From Motacilla alba alba (Eukaryota > Chordata > Aves > Passeriformes > Motacillidae): a stretch of DNA of 64,000 nt. Positions within the stretch are counted from its first letter, which is position 1, and each line of letters starts with the position of its first letter. Under the pieces are notes generated by a model. The model was not told the origin of the DNA, searched no databases, and saw only the letters and a list, made by a program, of their open reading frames with translations. Positions 55,101-64,000 of the stretch are shown piece by piece. The translations under genes were made by a program, and so were the position numbers. The stretch lies in contig NC_052021.1 in NCBI RefSeq assembly GCF_015832195.1, forward strand, positions 1,674,001 through 1,738,000, read 5' to 3'.

Positions 55101-58100
55101 GTCAGTTTACACTCGGTGTTTGAACCCTGACATCCAGTAGATTTGGAGATTCCATACTTGGGTATGCACTTCAGAGTGGCACGATGCTGGCTAACTTATC
55201 TCAGGTCTATTTGGGTGGTTTAAACCGGGAGTTCTTTCCCACAAGAGAGACTTTAAAAGCCGATGCCTGATACTGTCTGTTGGTTTTGTTTGTTATTTGG
55301 TTTTCTTAAGGGTGTGAGTAAAATCCCCGGTGAATTTGTATTGATTGTTTCAGTCAATAAACAACGTATCAAGTTAGTCATAGCCCAAGATGTGTAAATT
55401 AAATTACCTCCTATTAAATTACATGGTTCTGGACTAAATAATATCAACTCCACTAAGGCATTACAGATTTCTTAAGTGTTGCCCGAGTTTCATTTCCTGG
55501 CAGCCTGAATCAATGTTTAAAAAATTATTTTATTCATTTGTTTTATTAATAGATTAGCTATTATCCCTATAGTAGAAAGTTCTCTGAAATTTGTTACTTG
55601 GGTGAGAAGGGGGGGTATTTATTTTTTCATGCAGGATTTGATTTTAAAGGTCCCTGTCAGCAGAGGTATTGCCCTAATAATGGTAGAGAGTTTCCTTTGA
55701 TTTAGCTGAGAAGTGTTATCAATTGCAAGCCGCTGGTTAAAAAACCTGGCTGGCTCCATTTGCACGTTGGCTTACAGCACAGAAGGTTTGAGGCAAGGAT
55801 GTGGAGCTTGATGCATGATGAATTTTGTTGCTTCCATTTCCAGTTCTGGAGTGCCTTGTGCTTTTCTTGAGTACAAATAGTGTGTAAATTAAATATTGGA
55901 GTTGTGTGTGCAGTGTGAAGAGAGCTCAGCAGAGCTGTGGCGCTCAGAGGGTTCCGGACGTGTGGGTTCTGGGTTCTCCTCTCCTGACTGAGTTTTCTTT
56001 GCCGAGGTGAATCCTCTGCAGTGTTCCCGTGGGCACTGCTCCACTCTCACACTGTGTATCCCCAGGCAGTGAGCACCCCCCGTGTGCCTCGCAGCGCTTG
56101 GTCCCAGTGGGCCTTTTCCTCCGTGCTCCCTTCCCTGCCTGAGCTGTTGCTGTCCCTAAGCAGCTGCCCACAGGCAGTTAGTTTTTCTCTGTTTCTCTGA
56201 ACTGCTCGCACTTCCCTTATCCAAATGGCACTATCTCCTTCTGTGAGAAAGTCCCTAACAGCTGGAAGGGCTTGGGAATGCGGGAGAGACAAACTTTGCT
56301 TTTGGTTCTCGTGTCAGACTGGGGGAGGCCCTGGAGCAGTCAAAGAGTGGGAGCTCCTGGGCTGGACTGTTCTTGGAGTGCGGGCTGATGTGACAGCTGA
56401 TGCCTCAGAAATAGTGGGGGAAGGGGCAGGACCAGCTCCACGTCCTGTTCCAGAGGGAAAGCTGCACAAAACCTGCCAAGGGGAGGAGCTGGCAGTCATC
56501 TTAGAGCTTGCTGAGGTAGGAGCAGGAGGGGGCCCTGGAGGAGGGCTGGATGGAGCATGCATCAGCCTCTTAGCCCTTTTCTAGTGCTTGTGACTCTGCC
56601 TGGGCCAGCCCACTTCTGAGCCTCCTTAAATTAGATGAGGTGCAAATGTTGCTGGGGTGGGACTGGTACATCAGTTGCTGGGAGAGTTTTCACCTCTCAA
56701 TGAGGCCAGCGTCTGCAGGGCTTTGTAGCTGTTCCTCTGACCCAGCAGCACCTGACTCAAACATCAGAGCCGCTAAAGATGTAACGTCTGGTTGCACTTC
56801 TGCCTTCTTCCTGTGCTAGCTCCACGTTCCTTCCTGTTCCTGGTGTTCTCTTCACGTGTTGGTGTGCTTTCCTGTTCCTGCTGCAGTACAGCCACCGTGT
56901 CTGCCTCCAGCTGCTGTTTTAGTACATATTTGTTCCCCCGCTTTTTTAATTCACAGTACATACAAAGAGCACGGGAGGCATCTTTTGGGAGGTGAGCAGT
57001 GCCCTTTGACACTGCTGGGAGCTGAAGAGCAGTGTTTCTGCTTGAACTTGCCCCTTTCAGTGTGAAGCTGTGACCTCCCAGGGAGGCTGTATTCCTGAGG
57101 AAGAGGTGCTGTCAGGGCTCAGGTGTGCCGACCAGCCTCAACTGCTGCTCACCCGTGTTGCACCCAAGAAATGGTGCATATTGGCTTATCCTCATGAACC
57201 TCAGTGTTAGCAAACTCATTTTTAAAACATCCTTTCAGAGGGTTGGCCAAAGCTGTTACATGAATTTATGCATGCCAGCTGTTTTTATCCAAGTGTCAGG
57301 TTCCTTCTCCGAAGCTTTGGGGTGCTTGGGTATGAGGGAAGGAGATCTGGATTTTTGTAACACAAACAACATGATACACAGTTTTTTTCAAGCTGTCAGA
57401 AGCAGTGAGTGATTGTGTAGAAACCCAATTTGATAATTGCAAAAAAGGTAGTATCAGTGTTGGGGGTTTGTGTTTTTCATAGTTTTGGTTTAGGGACTTT
57501 TTGATGGATTTTTTTTTAAAATATCTGACGTGGATGCTGTCTTGGCCATCCCTGGTGAAGAAGTAACTAAATGAGTTAAAGCTCTTAATTTTTAAGGTGT
57601 GGCACACTGGTTGCAGACTGAGTGCTATGTAATGAAGGGTCTGTGATCCCTTTGGGAGTGTTTATTAATTACTCTCTGTGGAATTAGAAGAGGGATGGGC
57701 AATTCCAGGTGCCAGCAGAGATCAATATGTGAAGAGAAACTCTTACATGTACCACAGTGAATTTTTGTCTGCTCCTCATCTCATGCTTTTATGCATCACA
57801 AGACTAAAACCAGAATAAAGCCCCCACCATGGTGGTTAAGCATTGTTAAAGAATAAATTAAATCATGCCTACTACAGAAAATTACTTTTAACTTGCATAA
57901 TGATGTGCAAACTCCTGAAACGCCTGCAAAGGAGAATTCCCTCCTCCTCTCTAGCTCTTCATTTTTGGCACCTCTCTGGTTTGTGTCACACTGCTTGCCC
58001 CGTGCTGTTTATGGGTTGTGATGAAAAGCCTGGGTTTGTAGAGCTGTGGTGCTGGGGAAGTCCTGGCTCTGCTGTGTTCTGCCCGATTGGTGGTGTTGTC

Positions 58101-61100
58101 TTTGCTGTACCAAGACTTAATAGCGTTGGAGGGAGGAATGGTGCAGCTGCTGAGAGCTGCAGTGCCTGGAGCTTAGCGCCTTGCTCTTGCTGGTGGCCCT
58201 GTGAGGTGACTGAAGAGTGTGTGAGGCCAGGGTGAGCCTGTGCTGAATCTCAGCCCACTGAGGAATAGGAGCTGGTGCGCAGTGTGCTGGCTTGCTGTAA
58301 ACAGATGTCCCATGACACATGGGCTCAGCCTGGTTTCTGCTGCGTGCCTGTTAAAAGGAGTGGTTTTGGAGTGGGTTGTGTGATGTTTGTATTGCAAGTG
58401 TGTGAAGCTTAAAGAAACTTGAAAGCCCAAGGGCCCGATCTCACCATTTTTGACAGCTGTGAGCAGTGTCCCAAGCCCTGCATAGGGTACTCCTTCACTG
58501 CAATTCCGATAAACCTACGTCACTGACCAAGGAGACCTATGTAGCTGTGTATTTTGAAGATGTTTCCCTAACTTCTAGGGGTCTTTAGGGTTTTGGGGTA
58601 GGAAGAGGGTCTGTCTACTAAATACTGTCTTTGTGTTGGTTGCAACAGGAATGTCTATGACCTAGCCCAGAGCTGCAGCCCAGGACCCCAGTTTCTGTCT
58701 GAGCCCTTCCAGCTGGAGGTGCCACACAGTATTTGGTGCCAGTGGGAGTTGTTTGCCCTGGATTTGAAGGAAGGCATCTCCATCACTGTACTTACTGAGA
58801 TGATTACAAATCCTAAGAAACTATTGTTTGCCGCTGCAGATGCTTGTGGCAGTAGATGTCAATTCCAGACTCATTCTGATTCATTCTCTGTCTCTTGTTT
58901 TTCTGTGTGATTTTTCCTTTTTGTTCTCTTCTTTTTTTTTTATTTTAACTCAGTTGCCTAATTAATTGGAGCCTGTTTGACCAAGATGAGTACACAGATG
59001 AAAGGCAGTCAGATGAAAGTCCTGGAATACTTCGGGGCAAATCAGTGGGAACAAGATACAGCTTTGAAAAACTTGTTACTACAGGTGTTATCCTTTGAGA
59101 GGATCTTGGCTGTCTTGGCTCTTTCTTAGTAGGTTGATCTGCAGTGTTGAAGACAATAGATACCCAGTTAATATTAAATGCTCAAAAACTGACAGTAGAG
59201 ATGGCAAAATTTCTTGGTTTTCCTTAGTTGACAAAATGGGATAAGGGTCTTAGGATGGGCTGGGAATTGCTTGGAATAATTCTGGGTCATGCTGAAATGG
59301 AAATTGCCATTCACTGAAGAGCTGAATGGTCCCAAGGTCTGGTTTTGGGAATAAGCATTTTTGTGGGTACTGTTGGTACACAGAGTAGGAGAAAACTTGT
59401 GGAATTTGCTTTTGGTAATGCTTCCCAACTGCATCCCCCTGTGCTGGAACAACATTAGGATGGAACTTTGGACTGAATGACAATAGCTGGCATAGTCACA
59501 CATGTTCAAAGGTAACAGCATGCAGCAAATTTCTGCACTAATGGGAATTTCTGCTCGGCATGTGGAAGTAAGAGGAGAAAGATGAATGCTTTGACTGAGC
59601 CAGCAAAGTGTTACAGCCAAGAAAAGTGAAAGTTGTCCCAGGATAGAGCAGCAAAGCTTTTAAATTATATTTAAAGGTCTGTTTAAGGTGTGCTATGTGA
59701 GACAGTGGTGAGGATGCAGTTGAGGGTGTCCTTCTGGATGGTCCAAACTGCACATGCAAATTGAAGCTGGTGATCAAGCAGGAGGCAAGAGGATGAAGAC
59801 AGTGGAGGGTTTGTCATGAGAGAAGCCTCAAATTTTGTTTGCTGGCTTCTAAAGAAATGCAAATTTTGGAATTTTCCAGGGGGGGAAGTTAATTAAATGT
59901 TGTACACTGCAGAATGCTTGATTTCACTTTTAAAATACTGTTACTTCCTGGAATGCTTATGTGGCAATATTTGATACAGATCATAGTGATAGGAATTATT
60001 TTATGTATTTCTTTCCTGTTTCATTCCATAATTATAAGGTGATCATTGCCATCAGCTAAGACTGCTCTGCTGGAAAGGCAGCGTGGTAGGAAGGGTGACA
60101 TTATTCAGGACCTGTAGAGTTGGCTACAACATTATGGTTACAATCACCAGCTACAAGCAGTGTTTTACTGCATGCCTGGATCAGGAATGAAAGGTTCATT
60201 TTGCATCAGTAAGAACAGTGTGGAGCACAAACTCTGCAGGAATACTGTAAATCTGTTCCTCATTCCATTGCGTGTCTTTGATGGCTTTGGAAGAGAGAAG
60301 AATCGTGTTAATCTTGAATGTTGCTTGGCTCTGAAGATGGCCGGCTGACCTGTTTTTGCTGGCAGTGTTTCCCTGCCCAGTTTCTCTCTGGTTTTATTTA
60401 AGCATGTGGACTAGACTGATGGTTTCATGAAGTGATATTTGATCATGCAGCTGCCGATAACTTTTTGAAAAAGTCCTGCCAGAGAGGGAGCAGGTTTCCA
60501 GATACATTTGCAGGTTTTTTTGCCGAGATTTGCATTTTGCAGGGCTCCATGTCACCCAAAAGATCCATCTGTAAACCTTGAGTATACCTTGATCAGAAGC
60601 ATAGCCTGTGCATATCTGCTCTTCATGATTTGCTTATGTTCTGTGGTGAATTAAAAGCTGGCATGACAATAAAATAAACGAATCTTTCCTTGTAGGCAGT
60701 TTGAGTCTGGGCAGCACAAACCCTTCCTATTAAGAGCTGGAGAGAGCTCGAGTCTCCTTATACATGCAGACTGATTTAAACTGTTGTTACAAGGCTGTTC
60801 CTTCTCCACCAGCCCCCACTTCACAGGGGACAAAGACAGCACTGAGTGAAGCAAAAACTTGGTGATTTCAGAGGACGCGTTCCATAAGCCTGTCTTTCAT
60901 AGATGCTGTTACAGTAAAGCTTTCTCTGGCCCTCAATAGAATGCGATGGATTAATTTACAGAGCAGAGCAGCAATCTTCATTTGGGTCATCCAGAGCCTG
61001 GAATACCTTCAAGAAAGTACACGGGGGTGAGGGTGGGTGCGGGTGGGTTTGGCAACTACAGAGCTGTAAAATCACGAGTGGCTCCAGAGAAGGAAGTGTA

Positions 61101-63967
61101 ATGGTCTCTGCTCCTCTGCTGTGGTTCCCTGTTGGTAGATGAATGTAGAAGAAAAGCTTGGTAGGTCAGTTCAGACGAGAAGCTAGCGGGATGCGATCCT
61201 TTGTCTTGACTTTTGGAACTTGGTTCAGCGCCTCGGCGAGCCTGGCTGAGGCGCGGAGCACCGCGTCCCGCGAGAGCCGGGCCGGCTGCGGGCGCTCACG
61301 GGCCGTGTTCCCTCCGCAGCTGCCCTGGGCGTGCAGCAGCCCTCGCTGCTGGGAGCCTCCCCGACCATCTACACGCAGCAGACGGCGCTGGCAGCCGCGG
61401 GGCTGACCACGCAGACCCCCACCAACTACCAGCTGAGCCAGAGCGCCGCGCTCCAGCAGCAGGCGGCAGCCGCGGCCGCGGCCCTGCAGCAGGTAAAGCA
61501 CACACAGCGGCCGGCGCTCCCCGAACTGCGTAAAGCTAAAGGACCCAGGAGGAAAGGAGAATGGAAAATGGTGAACATTGCAGTGTGAACCTGTCTTATC
61601 GATGGCGGGAGGGGGGGACTATAGCTGGCAGTGGTGGGATTAGTCTGTGAAGGTGGGAAGATGGGCTGTGGAGGAGCTGGTTTTTAGCTGTGGAAAGCCC
61701 TTTGGGAGAATGGGTTTTGCTGCATCTAAAAAGAATCTCAAGTATCTCCCATCACTATGTATATATACATCCCCTATGGGATTTTGCATGATTTTGTAAT
61801 GTACCTTAAATACTGTCTTAAGTATCAGGCTTAACACAAATCGCTAACTTTAGCTAGAAAGAGAACAGCAGGGCCCACTCTAAAGGCTCAGAATATTTTT
61901 AATGAAAATTATATACATTGATATTATTCGTTATTTTTAAATTAAAATTGTTACATGTTAATTGGTTTTATCTAGAACTTGCTAAGCGGGTAACTTAGAT
62001 TTGATATTATTGTGGTAATAATTCTCCTGTTTATGAAATATTTTGCTTTTGTCTGTTTCAGCAATATTCACAACCTCAGCAGACTCTCTATAGTGTACAA
62101 CAACAGGTTTGTCTGATTCTTACTGTGTACATCACAAATAACTTTAAAATAATGTTGATTGTGTGTCTTGTAGGATTTGTCTCCGAAATCATCCTCATGT
62201 GGGAAGTTGTTAAAGAAACTTAAGTAATACTTTGTGTGGCAAAAGAGAGCTTGAAGTTCATAAACTTGGAAAGATGTATGCAGAATGGAAACCTGCCTAC
62301 CTTCCTGCAAAAACAAATTTTAAAACTACGTACTTTTCCATGTGTAAATGATTCTCTGCTGAACTTTGCTCCAAACAGGGCCGTGTATTTTAACTGCTGG
62401 AAAGACGCTGTCCAAAAACGTTCCCTTTTGGATTTTTATTATGATCTTCTAACTTAACAGGATTTTTTAAAAAGAATAAAAGTACAAGGGAATTATGTGC
62501 CTAAGCTGTTCCAGCTGCCAAAATTTTTTTGGTATTGCTATTAACTTTCAGTTCAAAAAAATTTAGCATTTTTCCTTTCTGTATAAACCTGGGTTATACA
62601 ATCTCAAAATTAACCCCACAAGCACAGTTTTACAGATGTGCAAACTGCTGAAATGATCAAGCCCTAAAGGACTATTAACTGACTCAGATTAAGCAAAAAC
62701 TCTTACTTGTAAAGAGGAGGTAGAATTGTACAATTTCCTTAAGCATATAAAATTAATTTATAACTTTATTTATTTTAAGTTGCAGCAACCTCAGCAGACC
62801 CTTTTAACTCAGGTTAGTTTGGTTTTATTGTTTGGTCTTCATCCCCAAACACAGATAATGCAAGAGTGCAAATTTGTGACATCTTGGTATTTTAATCTGT
62901 AAAAGAACTGATATGAATGGACATTTTATTGGTACAGGTTTATTTTATCCAGATGTTAAAATATGCATAGCCTTGATTTCAAAAATTTATAGCAACCACT
63001 TTTCCTTAAACTTGAAGGGAACATGTGTGTTGATTATATTTTAATTTTTTTTTGTTTGAACTTCAAGTGTCCAGTTGTTTTGCAGTAAATAACAAATGGG
63101 GGAAATCTTTCTCTTCTTTGTGAAGGAATTTAATTTCCTGTATTAACAGTATGTGTATAAAGAGGTTTAAAAAGAATCTTGCTGAGCTTGACGGGTTTAA
63201 AACATGCAGCCATTAACACATTGCAAACTTCTCTAGTCCCTTTTTCACTTGAACTTTTAAACAGGCTTTAAAAAGGTAAAAATGTTTGACTTGATTTCAT
63301 TACCTTGCTGTGTTCTGCTTTTGACCTGTTGAGTTAGGGAAGGGTTTGTGTTGTTCTCAGCCTTTACTGACTTCTAATATTCCAGGTGGGATATAAATGC
63401 AGAATGACCTCTTAAGTGTTTATTCCTAGCAAAGCTGGGAGTTTATCTCCACTTCAGGCCCACTGTGTGGGTTGCCTGTAGACAATAATGCAGTCATCAT
63501 GCTTTTTGTCTGGACAAGGTACATTTTTGGGGGAAGCTGACTCTTGTAAAAAAGAAGGATAAACAAAACCAGTCTTCATTCAAAGTAAGAAACATGTCAT
63601 CTTCAAAAAAAACCAGCAACCCAACAAAACCCACAAGAAACTTCCACGGTCTGAAAATGTCTATTCTAGATGCTCTAGTCACGTTAAACTGCTGTCTCCG
63701 TGGCTGAAGGAGCTGTTCCCTGTCAGCGTGGCAGCTGTTACAGCACTGAGCCTTGGCTTTGCTTTGCTTGCAGCCGGCGGTCGCGCTCCCCACCAGCCTG
63801 AGCCTGTCCACGCCGCAGCCGGCAGCGCAGATCACCGTCTCCTACCCCGCGCCCCGCTCCAGCCAGCAGCAAACCCAGCCACAGAAGCAGCGTGTCTTCA
63901 CTGGCGTGGTCACTAAGCTACACGACACCTTTGGCTTTGTGGATGAAGATGTGTTTTTTCAGCTCAG
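55028..63967 (+). CDS. CCAR1: CCAR1, cell division cycle and apoptosis regulator 1, N-terminal part
   Basis: Join 55028-55100, 61320-61492, 62062-62106, 62780-62812, 63774-63967, with consistent phases, giving 172 codons plus two bases before the window edge. CCAR1 is a nuclear coactivator that works with Mediator, p53, nuclear receptors and beta-catenin in transcription, apoptosis and splicing. The product begins MAQFGGQKNPPWATQFTATA, essentially identical to the vertebrate protein. It continues through a Gln/Ala-rich low-complexity region with an Ala run, and ends in the start of the S1-like RNA-binding domain (QRVFTGVVTKLHDTFGFVDE). The start ATG has good context (GCCATGG). The LAIKA, SAP and EF-hand-like parts are off the right edge. 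Confidence 0.97.
55101..61319 (+). other. CCAR1: CCAR1 intron 2 (6.2 kb)
   Basis: Contains an unexplained exon-like island (58954-59084) and no recognised LINE or LTR. The last 150 bp before the acceptor (CTCCGCAG) are GC-rich. Bases 59090-59700 are poor in C on the + strand, which produces a chance 148-codon minus-strand open frame. Confidence 0.8.
58954..59084 (+). other. Exon-like island in CCAR1 intron 2, unidentified
   Basis: A long T-rich tract and AACTCAG acceptor precede 131 bp, followed by CAG/GTGTTA. One frame is open for 43 codons (for example FDQDEYTDERQSDESPGIL). Another starts at ATG 58986 with A at -3 and runs 33 codons to the donor (for example LEYFGANQWEQDTALKNLLL). I recognise neither. 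If spliced into CCAR1 after the start exon it would give an immediate stop (V-A-stop). It could be an alternative or poison exon, a lncRNA exon, or chance. Confidence 0.25.
61320..61492 (+). CDS. CCAR1: CCAR1 exon, Gln/Ala-rich segment
   Basis: This 173-bp exon encodes AALGVQQPSLLGASPTIYTQ, QTALAAAGLTTQTPTNYQL and SQSAALQQQAAAAAAALQQ. It matches the human protein almost residue for residue, including the seven-Ala run. It enters in phase 1 and leaves in phase 0 at CAG/GTAAAG. Its base composition is far more GC-rich than the neighbouring exons, mostly at third codon positions. Confidence 0.97.
61493..62061 (+). other. CCAR1: CCAR1 intron 3
   Basis: A 569-bp AT-rich intron with acceptor TCTGTTTCAG. 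Nothing else is visible. Confidence 0.85.
62062..62106 (+). CDS. CCAR1: CCAR1 small exon (15 codons)
   Basis: A 45-bp, phase 0-0 exon encoding QYSQPQQTLYSVQQQ, matching human QYSQPQQALYSVQQQ. It shares CAACCTCAGCAGAC with the next exon. As a multiple of three it could be skipped in frame. Confidence 0.95.
62107..62779 (+). other. CCAR1: CCAR1 intron 4
   Basis: A 673-bp AT-rich intron with donor GTTTGT and acceptor TTTATTTTAAG. The acceptor is unusual in having A at -3 (AAG). Confidence 0.85.
62780..62812 (+). CDS. CCAR1: CCAR1 microexon (11 codons)
   Basis: A 33-bp, phase 0-0 exon encoding LQQPQQTLLTQ, identical to the human protein. Donor CAG/GTTAGT. It is short enough to need help in definition and is a good candidate for regulated inclusion. 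Confidence 0.95.
62813..63773 (+). other. CCAR1: CCAR1 intron 5
   Basis: A 961-bp AT-rich intron with acceptor TTTGCTTGCAG. No gene or classified repeat is seen. Confidence 0.85.
63774..63967 (+). CDS. CCAR1: CCAR1 exon with the start of the S1-like domain
   Basis: This 194-bp exon encodes PAVALPTSLSLSTPQPAAQI, TVSYPAPRSSQQQTQPQKQ and RVFTGVVTKLHDTFGFVDED. The RVFTGVVTKLHDTFGFVDEDVFFQL stretch begins the S1-like cold-shock-type RNA-binding fold of the CCAR1/CCAR2 family. It enters in phase 0 and leaves in phase 2, AG/GTAAGC. The rest of the domain is beyond the window. Confidence 0.96.
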
Positions 63968-64000
63968 GTAAGCTGTGAGCGCTCGCCTGCGGATGTACTC

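Noticed and set aside
59174..59620. 148-codon minus-strand open frame next to the exon-like island in CCAR1
   Set aside because: It results from C-poor composition on the + strand; the translation has no recognisable family features.
1..64000. tRNA, rRNA, CRISPR arrays, operons or bacterial-type signals
   Set aside because: No tRNA box B or cloverleaf, no regularly spaced repeats and no prokaryotic gene organisation; the window is vertebrate intron-exon sequence.

Overview
This is a stretch of vertebrate nuclear genome, almost certainly from a bird. It has long introns, one fragment each of two neighbouring housekeeping or developmental genes in tail-to-head order on the + strand, short CR1-type LINE tails (the dominant avian repeat), and one solo endogenous-retrovirus LTR. 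The gene order TET1 then CCAR1 is the order seen in other amniotes. I infer bird, perhaps a songbird, from the repeats and protein divergence; species is not determinable by eye.

Region 1-47.1 kb is the 3' two thirds of TET1, a 5-methylcytosine dioxygenase. The window opens in the intron before the large middle exon, so the 5' exons and the CXXC zinc finger are outside it. Nine coding exons (6046-8575, 9770-9860, 10452-10545, 22049-22257, 23130-23280, 25756-25845, 26256-26393, 33906-34245, 36573-37714) join in one open frame of 1594 codons plus stop, with matching splice phases throughout. They encode the disordered middle region, the Cys-rich domain and both halves of the double-stranded beta-helix with its Fe(II) and 2-oxoglutarate residues. 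After the stop comes a probable 9.3 kb 3' UTR ending near a good AATAAA at 47033. That stretch carries many more miR-29 and miR-26 seed matches than chance predicts.

Region 47.1-53.6 kb is intergenic, with a solo LTR at about 52640-53251 and a CR1 tail at about 53465-53510. Region 53.64-54.66 kb is a dense CpG island: the CCAR1 promoter, with two YY1-type elements, a CRE-like site and a palindromic NRF1 site close to a non-coding first exon.

Region 55.0-64.0 kb is the 5' part of CCAR1 (cell cycle and apoptosis regulator, transcription coactivator). Five coding exons (55028-55100, 61320-61492, 62062-62106, 62780-62812, 63774-63967) encode the Gln/Ala-rich N-terminus and the start of the S1-like RNA-binding domain; the gene runs off the right edge.

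I did not find a wholly new biological system. The most interesting signals are the miR-29/miR-26 site-rich 3' UTR, a 59-nt exon-like segment in TET1 that would truncate the catalytic domain if included, an unexplained exon-like island in CCAR1 intron 2, and a bird TET1 segment that looks more like TET2/TET3 than like mammalian TET1.
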